From the NCBI GenBank assembly GCA_017654935.2, contig CM065680.1:36863652-36927651 (forward strand): a stretch of DNA of 64,000 nucleotides, given 5' to 3'. The DNA comes from Phymorhynchus buccinoides. Its lineage: Eukaryota > Mollusca > Gastropoda > Neogastropoda > Raphitomidae. Shown piece by piece: positions 1-64,000 of the stretch. The first letter of the stretch is position 1, and each line of letters opens with the position of its first letter. The notes under the pieces are model-generated. The model worked only from the letters and a program-made list of their open reading frames with translations, searched no databases and had not been told where the DNA came from. The translations under genes were made by a program, and so were the position numbers.

Positions 1-19
1 TGTGTGTGTGTGTGTGTGT
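1..19. repeat. (TG)n microsatellite at window edge
   Basis: Pure TG dinucleotide run cut by the window boundary. It lies in an intron of the plus-strand gene whose exon begins at 137. Confidence 0.9.
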
Positions 20-136
20 TATAAAATGACCTGTGGTGATTTAAGAATATATTGTTTGCTGTTTTTTTAAAAAGATTGTTCCCATTTTACTAACTTTTTA
101 TGATGATACAATCATTTAATGTGTGTGTTGTTGCAG

Positions 137-352
137 ATAAACTGTGCTGTGTTGTTCTACCTGGGCTCTGCTGCCATCTTTTCCTCGTTTTTCGTGGTGG
201 TGTTCCTGACCAGCTGGGACACCTGGGACCCTGTGCTGCTGACGTTTAAAAAGTTGTATCACTGTTTATGTCGGAGACGGGTGTTACAAAGGTCAGCTGT
301 GTACATTGTTTGTAAAATCATTTATGAAACCTGCTGTTATAGTTGTTGCACT

Positions 353-432
<80 letters not shown>

Positions 433-1030
433 AATAAGGGAAGAGAGAATGCACACACACACACTTGCTTATCACATTTTTATATGTATTTATCAAACTG
501 TTTCAGCATATTTCAATTATTTGGCTGAACTTCTCCCATTCTGTTGCTGTGATGATTTTGTCTCAGACTACAAGAAGTTTAGATTCATCAAGCATAATAG
601 TCAATTGCTTATTGTCCAGAGACCCTGCAAGTATCCATATTGTGAGCAGAAATAGAATAGTGTTGTTGCTATCACTACAATAAGGTATTGATGATGCTAA
701 GTTCTGTTGTTAGTGTTTGAGTAGTCTGGATTGCTGAAATGAGTAGTTTTCGTGCAAAATGTGTAGTTTTATTCATTAAACCATCAAAATATGTTCACTG
801 AAAATGAGTAATTAGAGCATTATTTTCAATTTTGAAGAGTAGTAGAGGTCCACATTGAGTAGAATACTACTCGAAAAGAGTAGAGTAAACAGGTCTGCAG
901 TGAGTGTAGGTTGGCCACACTACTAAGTTGTCATGTTGTATTTATCGCCATTCTCTGTTCCCTATGGTGCAGGATACGAGAGTTGGACAGAGAGCAGACA
1001 GCCAGCCTGATCAGCGGAGATACAGCCTGA
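137..1030 (+). CDS. 3' end of a plus-strand membrane-protein gene (last two coding exons)
   Basis: Two exons are visible. The first, 137-291, follows a TTGTTGCAG acceptor and ends CAAAG|GTCAGC. The second, 973-1030, follows GGTGCAG and ends in TGA. The phases join cleanly (2 nt plus 1 nt make an Arg codon). The encoded C-terminus has a hydrophobic helix (around FYLGSAAIFSSFFVVVFL, roughly residues 6-23 of the visible part), then a Trp-containing loop, a basic Cys/Arg stretch (HCLCRRRVLQRRIREL) and a short acidic/polar tail ending SGDTA. This looks like the last membrane span and cytosolic tail of a multi-pass protein; the basic residues after the helix suggest a cytosolic C-terminus. I do not recognise the family. 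The 5' part lies outside the window. The gene is tail to tail with the large minus-strand gene. Confidence 0.7.
352..428. repeat. compound (GT)n(GA)n microsatellite
   Basis: GT dinucleotides run directly into GA dinucleotides inside the intron between the two plus-strand exons (292-972). Confidence 0.95.
715..898 (+). repeat. dispersed GAGTAGT-rich repeat, copy 1
   Basis: About 185 bp containing repeated GAGTAG words and a run GTAGTTTTATTCATTAAACC. A close copy lies at 20403-20592 and a more diverged one at 29945-30150. No coding potential seen; unnamed dispersed repeat. It ends about 70 bp before the final plus-strand exon. Confidence 0.7.
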
Positions 1031-1545
1031 ACAAGATGACCAAGATAACCGACAGGCTGCAGAGGCGTTGTCTACCTGCGGCTGATCTTTCATTGAGAAA
1101 GGACCCTTCTCAGGAGTGTATGCCTACAGAACTCTTCCGACATTCATCTCCTCTTCTAGTGTTGGAAGTGACATGTTTGTCAAAACATCTTTCACATACA
1201 TTCATGAGGCTATGTTTTGCGGACTTGTTTGTTTCGCAATTAGGGAAAAACCCAACAACAACCACAAACCAAATTTAGTAAGGTTATTTTTGGTTAGTGT
1301 AATGTAAACAGTATGTTATATTTTAGAGGTAATGTCCTTAAGACTTGACCCAGGAAGTTTGTTTTCAGGGAGAAGTCACAGATGAAAGAGGAGATAGCGC
1401 TGTAGGCTTCACAGATCAAGTATACCACTACTTTTCTCTTATGTTGCTATCTCTCACTCTGTAGTGCTCTCTACCTCCCCGCTGACTTCTCTACCTACCC
1501 CCTCAAACTTCACGTGGCCAAGGCTTACACTTTTCCAGATATTCT

Positions 1546-1792
1546 TTAACCCTTTCACCGCCAATGTCGCAATTTTGCACCACAATGGTTTAACACCCAT
1601 GTCACTAAAAAGCATCGAACAAGGGCCTGTTATCTGAAGATCCTATGTTCATAATTTTGGGAGGTAAGGGTAAGCCTAATGTTATACATGTTACAGAGGA
1701 AATTGCAATATTGCAGATTTTAAAAAAATCTCTATCCAGGTAAGTTTAATGGTATTTTAGGGATGAAAAATGGCTGGCGGCGAAAGGGTTAA
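1546..1792. mobile_element. TTAA-flanked MITE, family P1 (copy 1)
   Basis: The element starts TTAACCCTTTCACCGCCA and ends TGGCGGCGAAAGGGTTAA, so both ends share an inverted repeat directly bounded by TTAA. TTAA target duplication with a CCC/GGG terminus is the signature of piggyBac-type elements. There is no transposase; length 247 bp. Related copies: 42338-42583 and 62151-62399. Confidence 0.8.
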
Positions 1793-2146
1793 AGGTCCTG
1801 TTATTGAGACAGGGCCCTAATCATCTAACCTATGCTGTGAAAGTCTTCCATCAGTCTGTGATCTCTGTTCGTGCTGTAGAGTAGACATTAACTGCCCTGT
1901 GGAATTTCGTGACCTTTTTCATGGCAATAATTTTGGTTTTTGTATGCTCAGAAAAAGAGATGCTGTGCGGCTCAAAGTGATTTGTGTTCTTGAATGACAA
2001 AGTGCATTTAAATATTCTGTTCTGCTTATATTACAGAGTCTATTTGTTCTGTTCTGTTTTGTATTATGATAATAATGTAATGTATGGCAGTGCTCAATGG
2101 TCAAGGAAAAGATATTTTGAAGTTTATGATAAGATGTATGTGGTAG

Positions 2147-2576
2147 TATACTGGTCTCCAAAATTTAAGGGCTGGAAGAACGATCTTCTCTCTTCTGTCT
2201 TGGAGGCATGCTTATTGAGAGCTCTGGTTGCCGCCCTTAAATACACATTCGTGTCTAACTTTTGCTCAGCAGTGTTCACTACAGTCATGCCTTGCACGTG
2301 CAATAGGCAAGAAACCTGCATCAGCCCTGATTCTTCAGCGAAAAGAGACAAAACTTTCGTAAAATTCTCGTGAATTTGCCACATTTTAAGCGTACCTGAA
2401 AACGCTGTTGCTGTACTGCAATGTCTGCAAAACTGGTTCAGGCACGTGCAACAGGAAGGAAAGTTATTGAGTAGCCTAAGTTTTTCCATTTTCTTCATTG
2501 TTGTCTTAGTGTACAATAAATAGATATCAAGCTACTGAAAACAGAAGCCGGCCCTTAACTTTTGGAGACCAGTATA
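2147..2576. mobile_element. TA-flanked inverted-repeat element (about 430 bp)
   Basis: Starts TATACTGGTCTCCAAAA and ends with its near-complement GGAGACCAGTATA; the inverted repeat extends about 25 bp. TA at each end suggests a Tc1/mariner-type target. The short ORFs inside do not resemble a transposase. Confidence 0.65.
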
Positions 2577-2689
2577 TAAAGAAAACAATATGAGGCTCTG
2601 CAAATGGTGAAAACTGAAAAAAGGGAACACGAAATACATCAGTCATTACGGTACTTTAGTGGGAAGGTTTATTATATCAATTGAGTCTT

Positions 2690-2890
2690 AAGTGATCAAA
2701 TATCCTCCCCCATTGGGATATCGGGGGATTCACTCAGTACAAATAGTTCCCCCATCTTCTGGAAATTCTGTGCTAGCAACTTCTGTCACTCTCTTTGACT
2801 CTGCTTTTTCCTTCTTTTTTTTAAATTTTTACTATCATCTACTACTTTTCTGACTTTTTGGCCCATTCTCCTGCCTTTTTCCCCAAAAAG
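2690..2890 (+). repeat. dispersed repeat with CTCTTTGACTCTGC core
   Basis: Contains GTCACTCTCTTTGACTCTGC followed by a T-rich stretch and CCCATTCTCCTGCCTTTTT. The same order occurs at about 30380-30500 (same strand) and about 37085-37275 (opposite strand). Probably part of an unnamed retroposon. Confidence 0.6.
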
Positions 2891-4493
2891 AATCTTCTAA
2901 ATAATGTTCTTCTTGGTGCTCCTCTGAAATTGGAATGTGTTGGCTGAAAGTTTATCTCCACACCTCAGCAGTTGTTTAACTTTGAACCAATGTGCCACCT
3001 TTTGGAATGATATGGAGATAATTTTAGCGAACATTTCATAAAAATATGGAAAATACACTTATGATCAGGGAAGAACTCTTGTTTATTTTGCTTCTGAGCT
3101 GGACTGTTAAGTTCTGTGATCGATCCAAACAGGACAAAACAATTGTTTTGTTTTTGTTTGTTTGTTCTGTTACATGTGGTTTGATTCTGTCTTAAAGAAA
3201 CTTTAGGGGTGATTTTTGTGTGTGAAAACATCTATTGTTTAATTAATTCTTAATAAAGGTAGAAAGCATATGTGTGATATTGTTATGTCAGCTTCATCAT
3301 CGTTACTGTTGTCTTTGTTTTTGTTGTTGTTTGGTTATTATGTAAGTGATGAGATTTCAAAATCAGTTATCATTTTAGATTTGCATAACATGTACATGCG
3401 TAAGAGATGTTCTTATGAGTTTGAAAGGTGTCCTGTCATGTTTTCATATTTTTGTCATTTTTATTTCTTTACAGACTTTTTAAAAAATGGAAAATGTATG
3501 CAATACCTATTCTTTGTGCTTAGACTGCCTCTCTATACACACTGTACAAAGGCAAAGCTTAGCAATAACCAAGCAGCATGCAAAGGTCGTTTTACATTTT
3601 CATGACTTTCACAAATAGAATTAGAATGTGGGGTCATTTTTCAGGTCTGACTTGTTTCACTTTATTTCTTGTGACTTGCGCATGTATGTATTTAAGCATA
3701 CTCCTTGTAGGATCTCTCTTTCCTCACTTTGTATTTCAAGGAAAAATCTCTTGTCGTTATCTTTTGACTGCTTTGTTTGTACTAATCTTTTTTTCCTCCC
3801 TTTTTCTGTGCAATTTAAATGAACTTTTTACTCGCTGATTTATGGTCGATTCCTGTTTGTGGATATGCTGTGAACAGATTAACAATCTAGTATTGATTTT
3901 TATGAACATGTACTGTGATAATGCGTTTAGAAAATCATATACCGTAATATGTATCATATTGTGACAAACTTTCTATCATTGATTTAGATATTACTAAAAT
4001 CATTGATCCAAATATTGCTAAAGGTTTGATGATAAAAAAAACTATGTTGCTCTGTAATTAGTACTTTATTATATTAACACCTCTAAGCTCTTTACAATTA
4101 TTGAGTCATACCACTGGCTGCCCTACCTTGTTAGGGCCAAAATCTCTTGTAGGTGCTGATAATTCATTGAACTAGCCATTTATACCACTAAGTTACTGGC
4201 TTACCATTTATGTTTTTTATCTTCTTTCGATTGTTAATTTCTTCTTGCAGATATTGTTGATTTTGTGTGTTGTCTCAGCAGAGTGAAAATGTGTCCATCA
4301 ACAATGCAATAGTTGCCTCCAGGTTCTTTTAAGCACACACACACAAGAGGGATTTTTTGTGTGGTCTTTCACGAATAAACAGAAACAATACTGGCAAACT
4401 GGTGCATCAGTTTTTTGTTTCATTGCTCTAAATATAGAATAACACATTTTGGAAAGCATTATTGACAAAGACACTGAAAAGAAAAGACTAACA

Positions 4494-5577
4494 TCCGGTC
4501 CCTTTTCCCTATATGAGTAGTGAGGACAGAAACACTGGTTATGTCCCTTTTAAACGTGACACATTTAGGTTACATAGCTCTTTTTTTTCAAACCTGAGTT
4601 ATCTTTTTATGAGTCAGTTATACTTTGGATAGCCGCCATTGTGAATGGCGTAACTACCCCACTAACGATAACTCTATCAGCTCGGCTCGCCGTAACTCTT
4701 AAGTAGTCCATCTTACCCTTTTAGAGTCTTTGTTATTGAGAAATAAATTTCTTTCGGACAAATTTCTTCAGGAATGCCAGATGAGGGGAAACATTTTTTT
4801 AACTAGAACATTGATTACATTCCTCCATTCAAGGTGATCCAAGTCGTTAGGACTACTTGCTTTTATATTTGGGTGTGTGTGCCCAATTACTGCGCTAGGG
4901 AATGATATGAAAACGGGAACATTTTTTAAAAGTGAGGCAATAGAAAGTCAAAAACCTGTGCAAACTTTTCCATAGTCTTATTTACAAAATTCGTAGGCAT
5001 TAGTATAAAAATTGTAAATGTTCAGATTGAATTATGACCTGGATAAGGCAGTGGACTTTGTCATGGCGACCATCTTGAAAGTCTGACGCTGTGTTACATC
5101 GACCGCTGAAGAAGAAGTGCTGCTGGTGGCGTTTGCCTAACTGCTTAGTGACTGCTCATTAAATGGTGATTTATTATTTATAGTTTGTGGTCACATGCCT
5201 TTAAAATTAAATCAGCCTTGATGGAAACAACTCTGCTGGATAAAAAAAACCCTGTCCTTTTCTTGGGGTAAATATACACAAAGAAGAGAGTTAAGCACCC
5301 TCCCACTTTTTTTGCTGTAGATGAGATGAAACAAAGATATTCTAAAAGGGTAAGATGGATTACTTAAGAGCTCGGCGAACCGGGCTGATAGAGTTATCGT
5401 TAGTGGGGACAGTACACTTTTCACAGTGGAGGCTATCCAAAAACTCAGACTGGAATTTTAACGGAGAATTCAACTGGCCTATCGACGTGTAAAATGTGTC
5501 CTGTTTAAAAGGGACATAACCAGTGTTTCTGTCCTCACTACTCATATAGGGAAAAGAGACCGAATGCTTATCTTCCC
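4494..5577. mobile_element. foldback element with arms of about 240 bp
   Basis: The left arm (4494-4740) contains TATATGAGTAGTGAGGACAG and the right arm (5340-5577) is its reverse complement with some divergence, around a spacer of about 600 bp. The arms also match single copies in the big gene's triplicated intron (about 45278-45516, 49143-49382, 53009-53248). Very long inverted repeats without visible transposase are typical of foldback-type elements or of two head-to-head insertions. Confidence 0.65.
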
Positions 5578-6431
5578 CTTTAGAATATGTTTGGATGAAA
5601 TCGAGATTTATTGCAAATAATCAATAAAGAATGAAACAACATTGATTGGTAAATGAAAGTTTGACTATCTGACTATAAGAAAATGCATAATTTAATGTAT
5701 GATTTTACAAATGCATTCTGATATTCTGAAACAAAAAGGGTTGTCATGTTCAAATTAAAAAATACCATGTTTTATTATCAATGTAACAATTTCATATGGC
5801 TATCTGAAAAGTTAATTATTGTGGGAAAACGTCATGAGGAGTGTCCAAAACTCATTTGGCAAATCAAAGTTCAGTAGCGTGTGTTTCCTCCCTGTGCCTG
5901 GATGACTGCTTCAACCCTGCTTATAACGGAATAATGGTAGCATTGTAATAGCTAAGGGGTGCCTAACTTTTTTCTTTGTGTATATATGGTAAGCAATTTA
6001 TTATCTAATCTCCACCAATTGGTGACTAAAGAGGGCATTAAGAATCAAGGTGAAGGTTTGCGCATGAAAAAGTAACCTTAGTGTACATACATAAATGAAA
6101 ACAAATAACATTTGGTTTGAATGATGGATGCAGAATGTATCGGTATTTTATTTTGTTGAAATTTCAATGCAAGTTGTGAATATTTTGATTTGTCTTTGTT
6201 ACGTGTACTGACAGCTTTTGTTTCTGAAATAAAATGTAAAATGGCATACATTAATAAAACCTAATCCTGGACTAAAACTGACTGTGTGAATATTCAGTTG
6301 TGAGTTAAGACAGTGTTTCAGCCTGTGAGTCCAGGGGTTGAAGGTACAAATGCAAAAAACACACACAAAAACTGTTGCAAAGAAAATAGCTGATAATTTT
6401 GATTCTTGGTGCTGGTACCCTCTACTTCCTG

Positions 6432-6530
6432 ATAATTAAATAATAATAATAATGGGAATTTATATAGCGCTCTTTCTCACATGAGCTCAGTGCGCTTTAC
6501 ATTGATAACAAGAACATTAAAGGCAAATAA
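6432..6530 (+). repeat. dispersed repeat with TATAGCGC motif
   Basis: An AATAATAATGGGAATTTATATAGCGC-type sequence leads into GTGCGCTTTACA. A related copy (AATAATAATGGGCATTTCTAGCGC) sits at about 11312-11500 inside another element. Looks like a short retroposon remnant. Confidence 0.5.
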
Positions 6531-6916
6531 ATAATGAATCATTAGAAACTAAAATAAACACGATGCTTGCACGCAACATTCTCTTTCTTCCTCACACCCA
6601 CACATACCCACTACACACCCCACCCCACCCACGCATGCATGCAAATTAAGGTGTTGTATATCAGCCAGTGGAAGGTCTGTGCATGTCCAGATTAGGCTGT
6701 TGAAAGTTTTTGCTGGTGCACATGCAGTGATGCACAAAACCGAACATTGATGTTGGTTTCATGATAACCATGATTTTGTTGAAAATGGTTTGCAGAAATA
6801 TGGATAATATGCACCCCCAAAAAAACCCACCCCAAAACCCTGCTCCTTTTGTGTTAACCACTCTGCACTGCATTACAGAATGCGCTGCTACAAGAAATGA
6901 TAGAGAAAGAGAGATA

Positions 6917-7075
6917 TACCATATTTGTTGTGACTATAAGGCGCACCCCCCAAATCTTACACAAAATTCAGATTCTGTTATTATATTTTCTTACTATATT
7001 ATTAGTCACTGTTTAAGGTGCAGGGGTTTTAGTCTTCGGAAATAAGAATCGCCTTATAGTCCGTAAAATATGGTA
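6917..7075. mobile_element. TA-flanked MITE with ACCATATTT/AAATATGGT ends
   Basis: Begins TACCATATTT with GACTATAAGGCGCACC inside, and ends CGCCTTATAGTCC followed by AAAATATGGTA, so the outer 30 bp or so are inverted repeats. 159 bp, no ORF. A diverged relative is at about 26037-26165. Confidence 0.7.
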
Positions 7076-7132
7076 CATAAACAAAGATTGAATCTGATAA
7101 TCAAACAAAGACAGGCGACTTTCCTCAAACAG

Positions 7133-7138
7133 TTTATT
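7133..7138 (-). promoter_or_regulatory. candidate polyadenylation signal for the large minus-strand gene
   Basis: TTTATT on the plus strand reads AATAAA on the minus strand, about 1.75 kb beyond the stop codon of the VWA/EGF gene. It is a candidate only; the implied 3' UTR would contain two repeat insertions. Confidence 0.25.
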
Positions 7139-7406
7139 CTTGTTTACAGCGCTGTCGACAAAAAGAAAAAGCACAGACAGAACAAACTCATCAACACAAT
7201 CCCACACCAGGAACTCATCATCTGATCCCCTGCAGCATTCAACCTTTAAGTCCTCTCAGTCAGGGTGACAGTAACACTAAGTCTAACAACATGGAGACAT
7301 GAGTACACACACAGTGTATCATATCGATGGGAGCACCAAAACAAAAGTCTAAAGCAATATAGTGATACACAGATACAGATGCAATCACAGTGGTTTAATC
7401 GTAATG

Positions 7407-7750
7407 CAGGGCCGGATCATGGGGGGGTGCTTTGGGTGCTGCAGCACCCCCCCTCGGCTGTCCAAAAAAAAAGGAGATGCTCTTGCAATAAGGTGATAAT
7501 GTTTGATTGTCTTTTGTGTGTTATGACTGCAAGCTAAGCAAGGTGCAAAACTGATAAAACGCTCTTAAGAAGTTCTGTTCTGAGCTCACAGGAGATGCCA
7601 CAAAACAGTTTTAAAATGTTGAAAACTCGTTTTCGGACCCCACATCAGGGCTTTGCCCCCGGACCCCAAAGGGGCCTGGGCGGCCCCTGGACACCAGCCT
7701 AAAAAACGTTTCAGGCAACCCTCCCTTCAAAAGTCTGTGATCCGGCCCTG
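7407..7750. mobile_element. non-autonomous DNA transposon, CAGGGCCGG ends
   Basis: Starts CAGGGCCGGATCA and ends TGATC-CGGCCCTG, a matched terminal inverted repeat. The flanks are TAATG on both sides (7402-7406 and 7751-7755), a 5-bp target duplication. 344 bp; no transposase. CAGGG ends suggest the hAT superfamily, but hAT usually makes 8-bp duplications, so assignment is open. Confidence 0.7.
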
Positions 7751-7801
7751 TAATGTGAAGATGGAGTCTATTTTCAGAACAAGAGAAAGTTTTCTTTATG
7801 T

Positions 7802-7926
7802 AATAATATTCACTTATAGCTGAAAAGAGAGTGAAAAATAGAAAAATAATGTTCACTTATAGCTGAAAAGAGAGTGAAAAATAGAAAAATAATATTCACT
7901 TATAGCTGAAAAGAGTGAAAAATAAA
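7802..7926. repeat. short tandem repeat, about 55-bp unit
   Basis: The phrase ATTCACTTATAGCTGAAAAG recurs three times at about 55-bp spacing with only small differences. Confidence 0.85.
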
Positions 7927-8639
7927 AAAAACTTATGCAAAAGCAATACATATATTTAACGATAATGGTGACATAGTACCATTAGTGATCTGTTCTCCTT
8001 CCGCAGTGCAGAAAGGGAAAAATCCCTAAAAGACAAAATTACGAGAACACTAGAATTTCATCACCAGCACAAACATTGATTAGTCATATAATTTTATGCA
8101 CTTTTTTGTTTGTGGCACAAGCCACAAACCTATAACTCACTTTGTTGGTCGGTCGGTCGGTCGGTCCAAAATTGTCGCACATATTGTAAAAGAAAAAAAA
8201 ATACTTGGACATTTCAGTTGTCATATCTACAGTCCTTAGGTATGGAAAGAATTGTATACTGAACAGAGCACATGAATCTTCATTTTAAAGCGTACAAAAT
8301 AATAAACATACGTAATACAGACACTGCAACAGACACGACGAGTATGCGGTGCTTCTTTCGATGAGTATAAGTAGGATAAATAGTTTTAAATGTTTTCCAA
8401 AAGATATAAAAAGTTACGAAATGGTGCAGAGATAACATTCTGGTTTACAGATTTAAATTATTGAAAAGCCAGGGGAGGCGACTCAGTGTATGTAATGATT
8501 GGAGTGGTAAAAACAGACTGCTGCCACAAACGATTGCGAATCCACGCTCGTTTGTTTTCAGTTAGGTTTAACGAATAGTTCATACATGTGAATTCTTTTA
8601 AACATTCACATAAGTTTACTGATCCAAATCTCGAACAAT

Positions 8640-8730
8640 TATTGCATTACGATTGTTTTACAAGTGATACTCACATTAAGCACATGTACTGTTTTACAAG
8701 TGATACTCACATTAAGCACATGTACTGTTT
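8640..8730. repeat. 36-bp tandem duplication
   Basis: TGTTTTACAAGTGATACTCA and the sequence following it are repeated in direct tandem. Confidence 0.9.
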
Positions 8731-8893
8731 TACCTTCAGTTTTGTTACAATGCTGTATCGTTCGTTATGCGATGAAGTTTTGTACAGTAGAAAAATGATG
8801 TTTGAAATGATGTTTTTTAACAGTGAGATGATGAAGTGTTTTCAAACACAAGACAAATACTGTACAAGAACATGATAAATCTATGCGTCGTCT

Positions 8894-63375
<54,482 letters not shown>

Positions 63376-63481
63376 CTGTGAAAGTACATGAAATCACAAC
63401 ACATTGTGCGTCAATCCAACGATGTATGAAAATGTCTTTATTGATACCTGGTATTGGTACTTCATTTTACTGCTTGTCACA

Positions 63482-63905
63482 GGGAGAAAGGTGGCAGAGA
63501 GGTTAAGATGCTCGCCTGCCAAATGTAATGTGTGACTGCAGTGTGAGTGACCCGGGTTTGAATCCTGGCCTCGCCCTTTCTTTCTAGTTTGACAGAAAAA
63601 TCCAACTGAACGTCCAGTCCTTCGGATGGGGACTTAAAGCTAGTCTGACCCGTGTGCACATAAAAATCCCACGGCAGTTGAAAGTCGTTATGAACAGGGA
63701 GAAATCCCGCTGCCTGGTATGGCCAAATTGATAGCCAGGTTTTCCAAGTGTGCCCACACACCCTCCTCACCCTGTGCCCCCCCTCCCCCCCCCAAAAAAA
63801 AAAGAAAATAAAAGAAGAAAAAATAGTGGGTATGCGCTGCACATGCGGCAACGCGCTCTCCAGGGGAGATCAGAGCAGCCCGAATTTCACAGAGATAAGT
63901 CTGTG
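63482..63905 (+). mobile_element. tRNA-headed SINE (family S1, copy 3)
   Basis: Head with GGTGGCAGAGAGGTTAAG (A box) and GGGTTTGAATCCTGG (B box), body with CCTTCGGATGGGGACTTAAA, a C/A-rich stretch, and end CGCTCTCCAGGGGAGATC and GCCCGAATTTCACAGAGAT. The most complete copy in the window. Confidence 0.85.
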
Positions 63906-64000
63906 ACAAGAATATACCAAATCCCAAATGTAGCTGATATCAGAAACATTAATACAAGCATTGTCTTTTATCATTTAAAGATGAATATATTTTCAAAGAA

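Larger units (their letters stand above)
1031..6250. other. AT-rich intergenic or 3' UTR stretch
   Basis: Downstream of the plus-strand stop codon I see no supported coding exon. AATAAA-type hexamers occur at several places (for example near 2514, 3251, 4374 and 6229), so the polyadenylation site cannot be chosen by eye. The stretch contains the inverted-repeat elements at 1546-1792, 2147-2576 and 4494-5577. Otherwise 2580-4490 and 5580-6250 hold only AT-rich sequence. Confidence 0.5.

Noticed and set aside
119..433. 104-codon plus-strand ORF continuing into Cys/Val and Glu/Arg repeats
   Set aside because: Only 137-291 is coding; the remainder reads through the donor into an intronic (GT)n(GA)n microsatellite.
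7611..7856. 81-codon minus-strand ORF with GRPGPFGVRG
   Set aside because: Lies mostly inside the CAGGGCCGG-ended non-autonomous transposon; a chance frame.

Overview
The window is animal nuclear DNA: split genes with GT-AG introns, extracellular VWA and EGF modules, tRNA-headed SINEs, many inverted-repeat elements and one Ty3/gypsy retrotransposon. The module types and repeat style fit a lophotrochozoan, most likely a mollusc and perhaps a gastropod. That placement is inference, because no marker gene is present.

One large minus-strand gene covers almost everything from about 63.4 kb down to 8.9 kb. I could place 45 coding exons whose reading phases join without conflict, apart from one frameshift. 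The 5' end lies beyond the right edge. Read N to C (right to left), the product has two short Pro/Thr linkers; six VWA domains of one class (A1-A6, each encoded by exons of 203+201+160 nt and separated by Pro-rich or Thr-rich linker exons); then five VWA domains of a second class (B7-B11) separated by four EGF-like domains, each on a 114-nt exon; and a short terminal exon ending in TAA. The visible part is about 2,330 residues. It resembles secreted matrilin-like or collagen-VI-like adhesion or matrix proteins. Class B mostly keeps the metal-binding MIDAS motifs; class A has lost them.

A1-A6 are expanding now. A 3,866-bp genomic segment carrying a complete VWA module and its introns is repeated in near-identical tandem copies between 43.5 and 55.1 kb. 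Three separate minisatellites (12.5-13.5, 20.9-21.2 and 57.5-58.3 kb) each grew out of an exon-intron boundary of this gene and repeat its splice site many times. The VWA B10 exon at 14.1-14.3 kb carries a one-base insertion that breaks the frame.

At the left edge, the last two exons of an unrelated plus-strand membrane-protein gene end at 1030, tail to tail with the large gene. A Ty3/gypsy element with identical 142-bp LTRs sits antisense in an intron at 15.36-20.35 kb. The remainder is intron and intergenic DNA dense in non-autonomous elements: TTAA-flanked piggyBac-like MITEs, TA-flanked hairpin MITEs, a large foldback element, SINEs, a 21-bp satellite at 60.4-62.0 kb and several microsatellites. 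No RNA genes, CRISPR arrays or bacterial features were seen.
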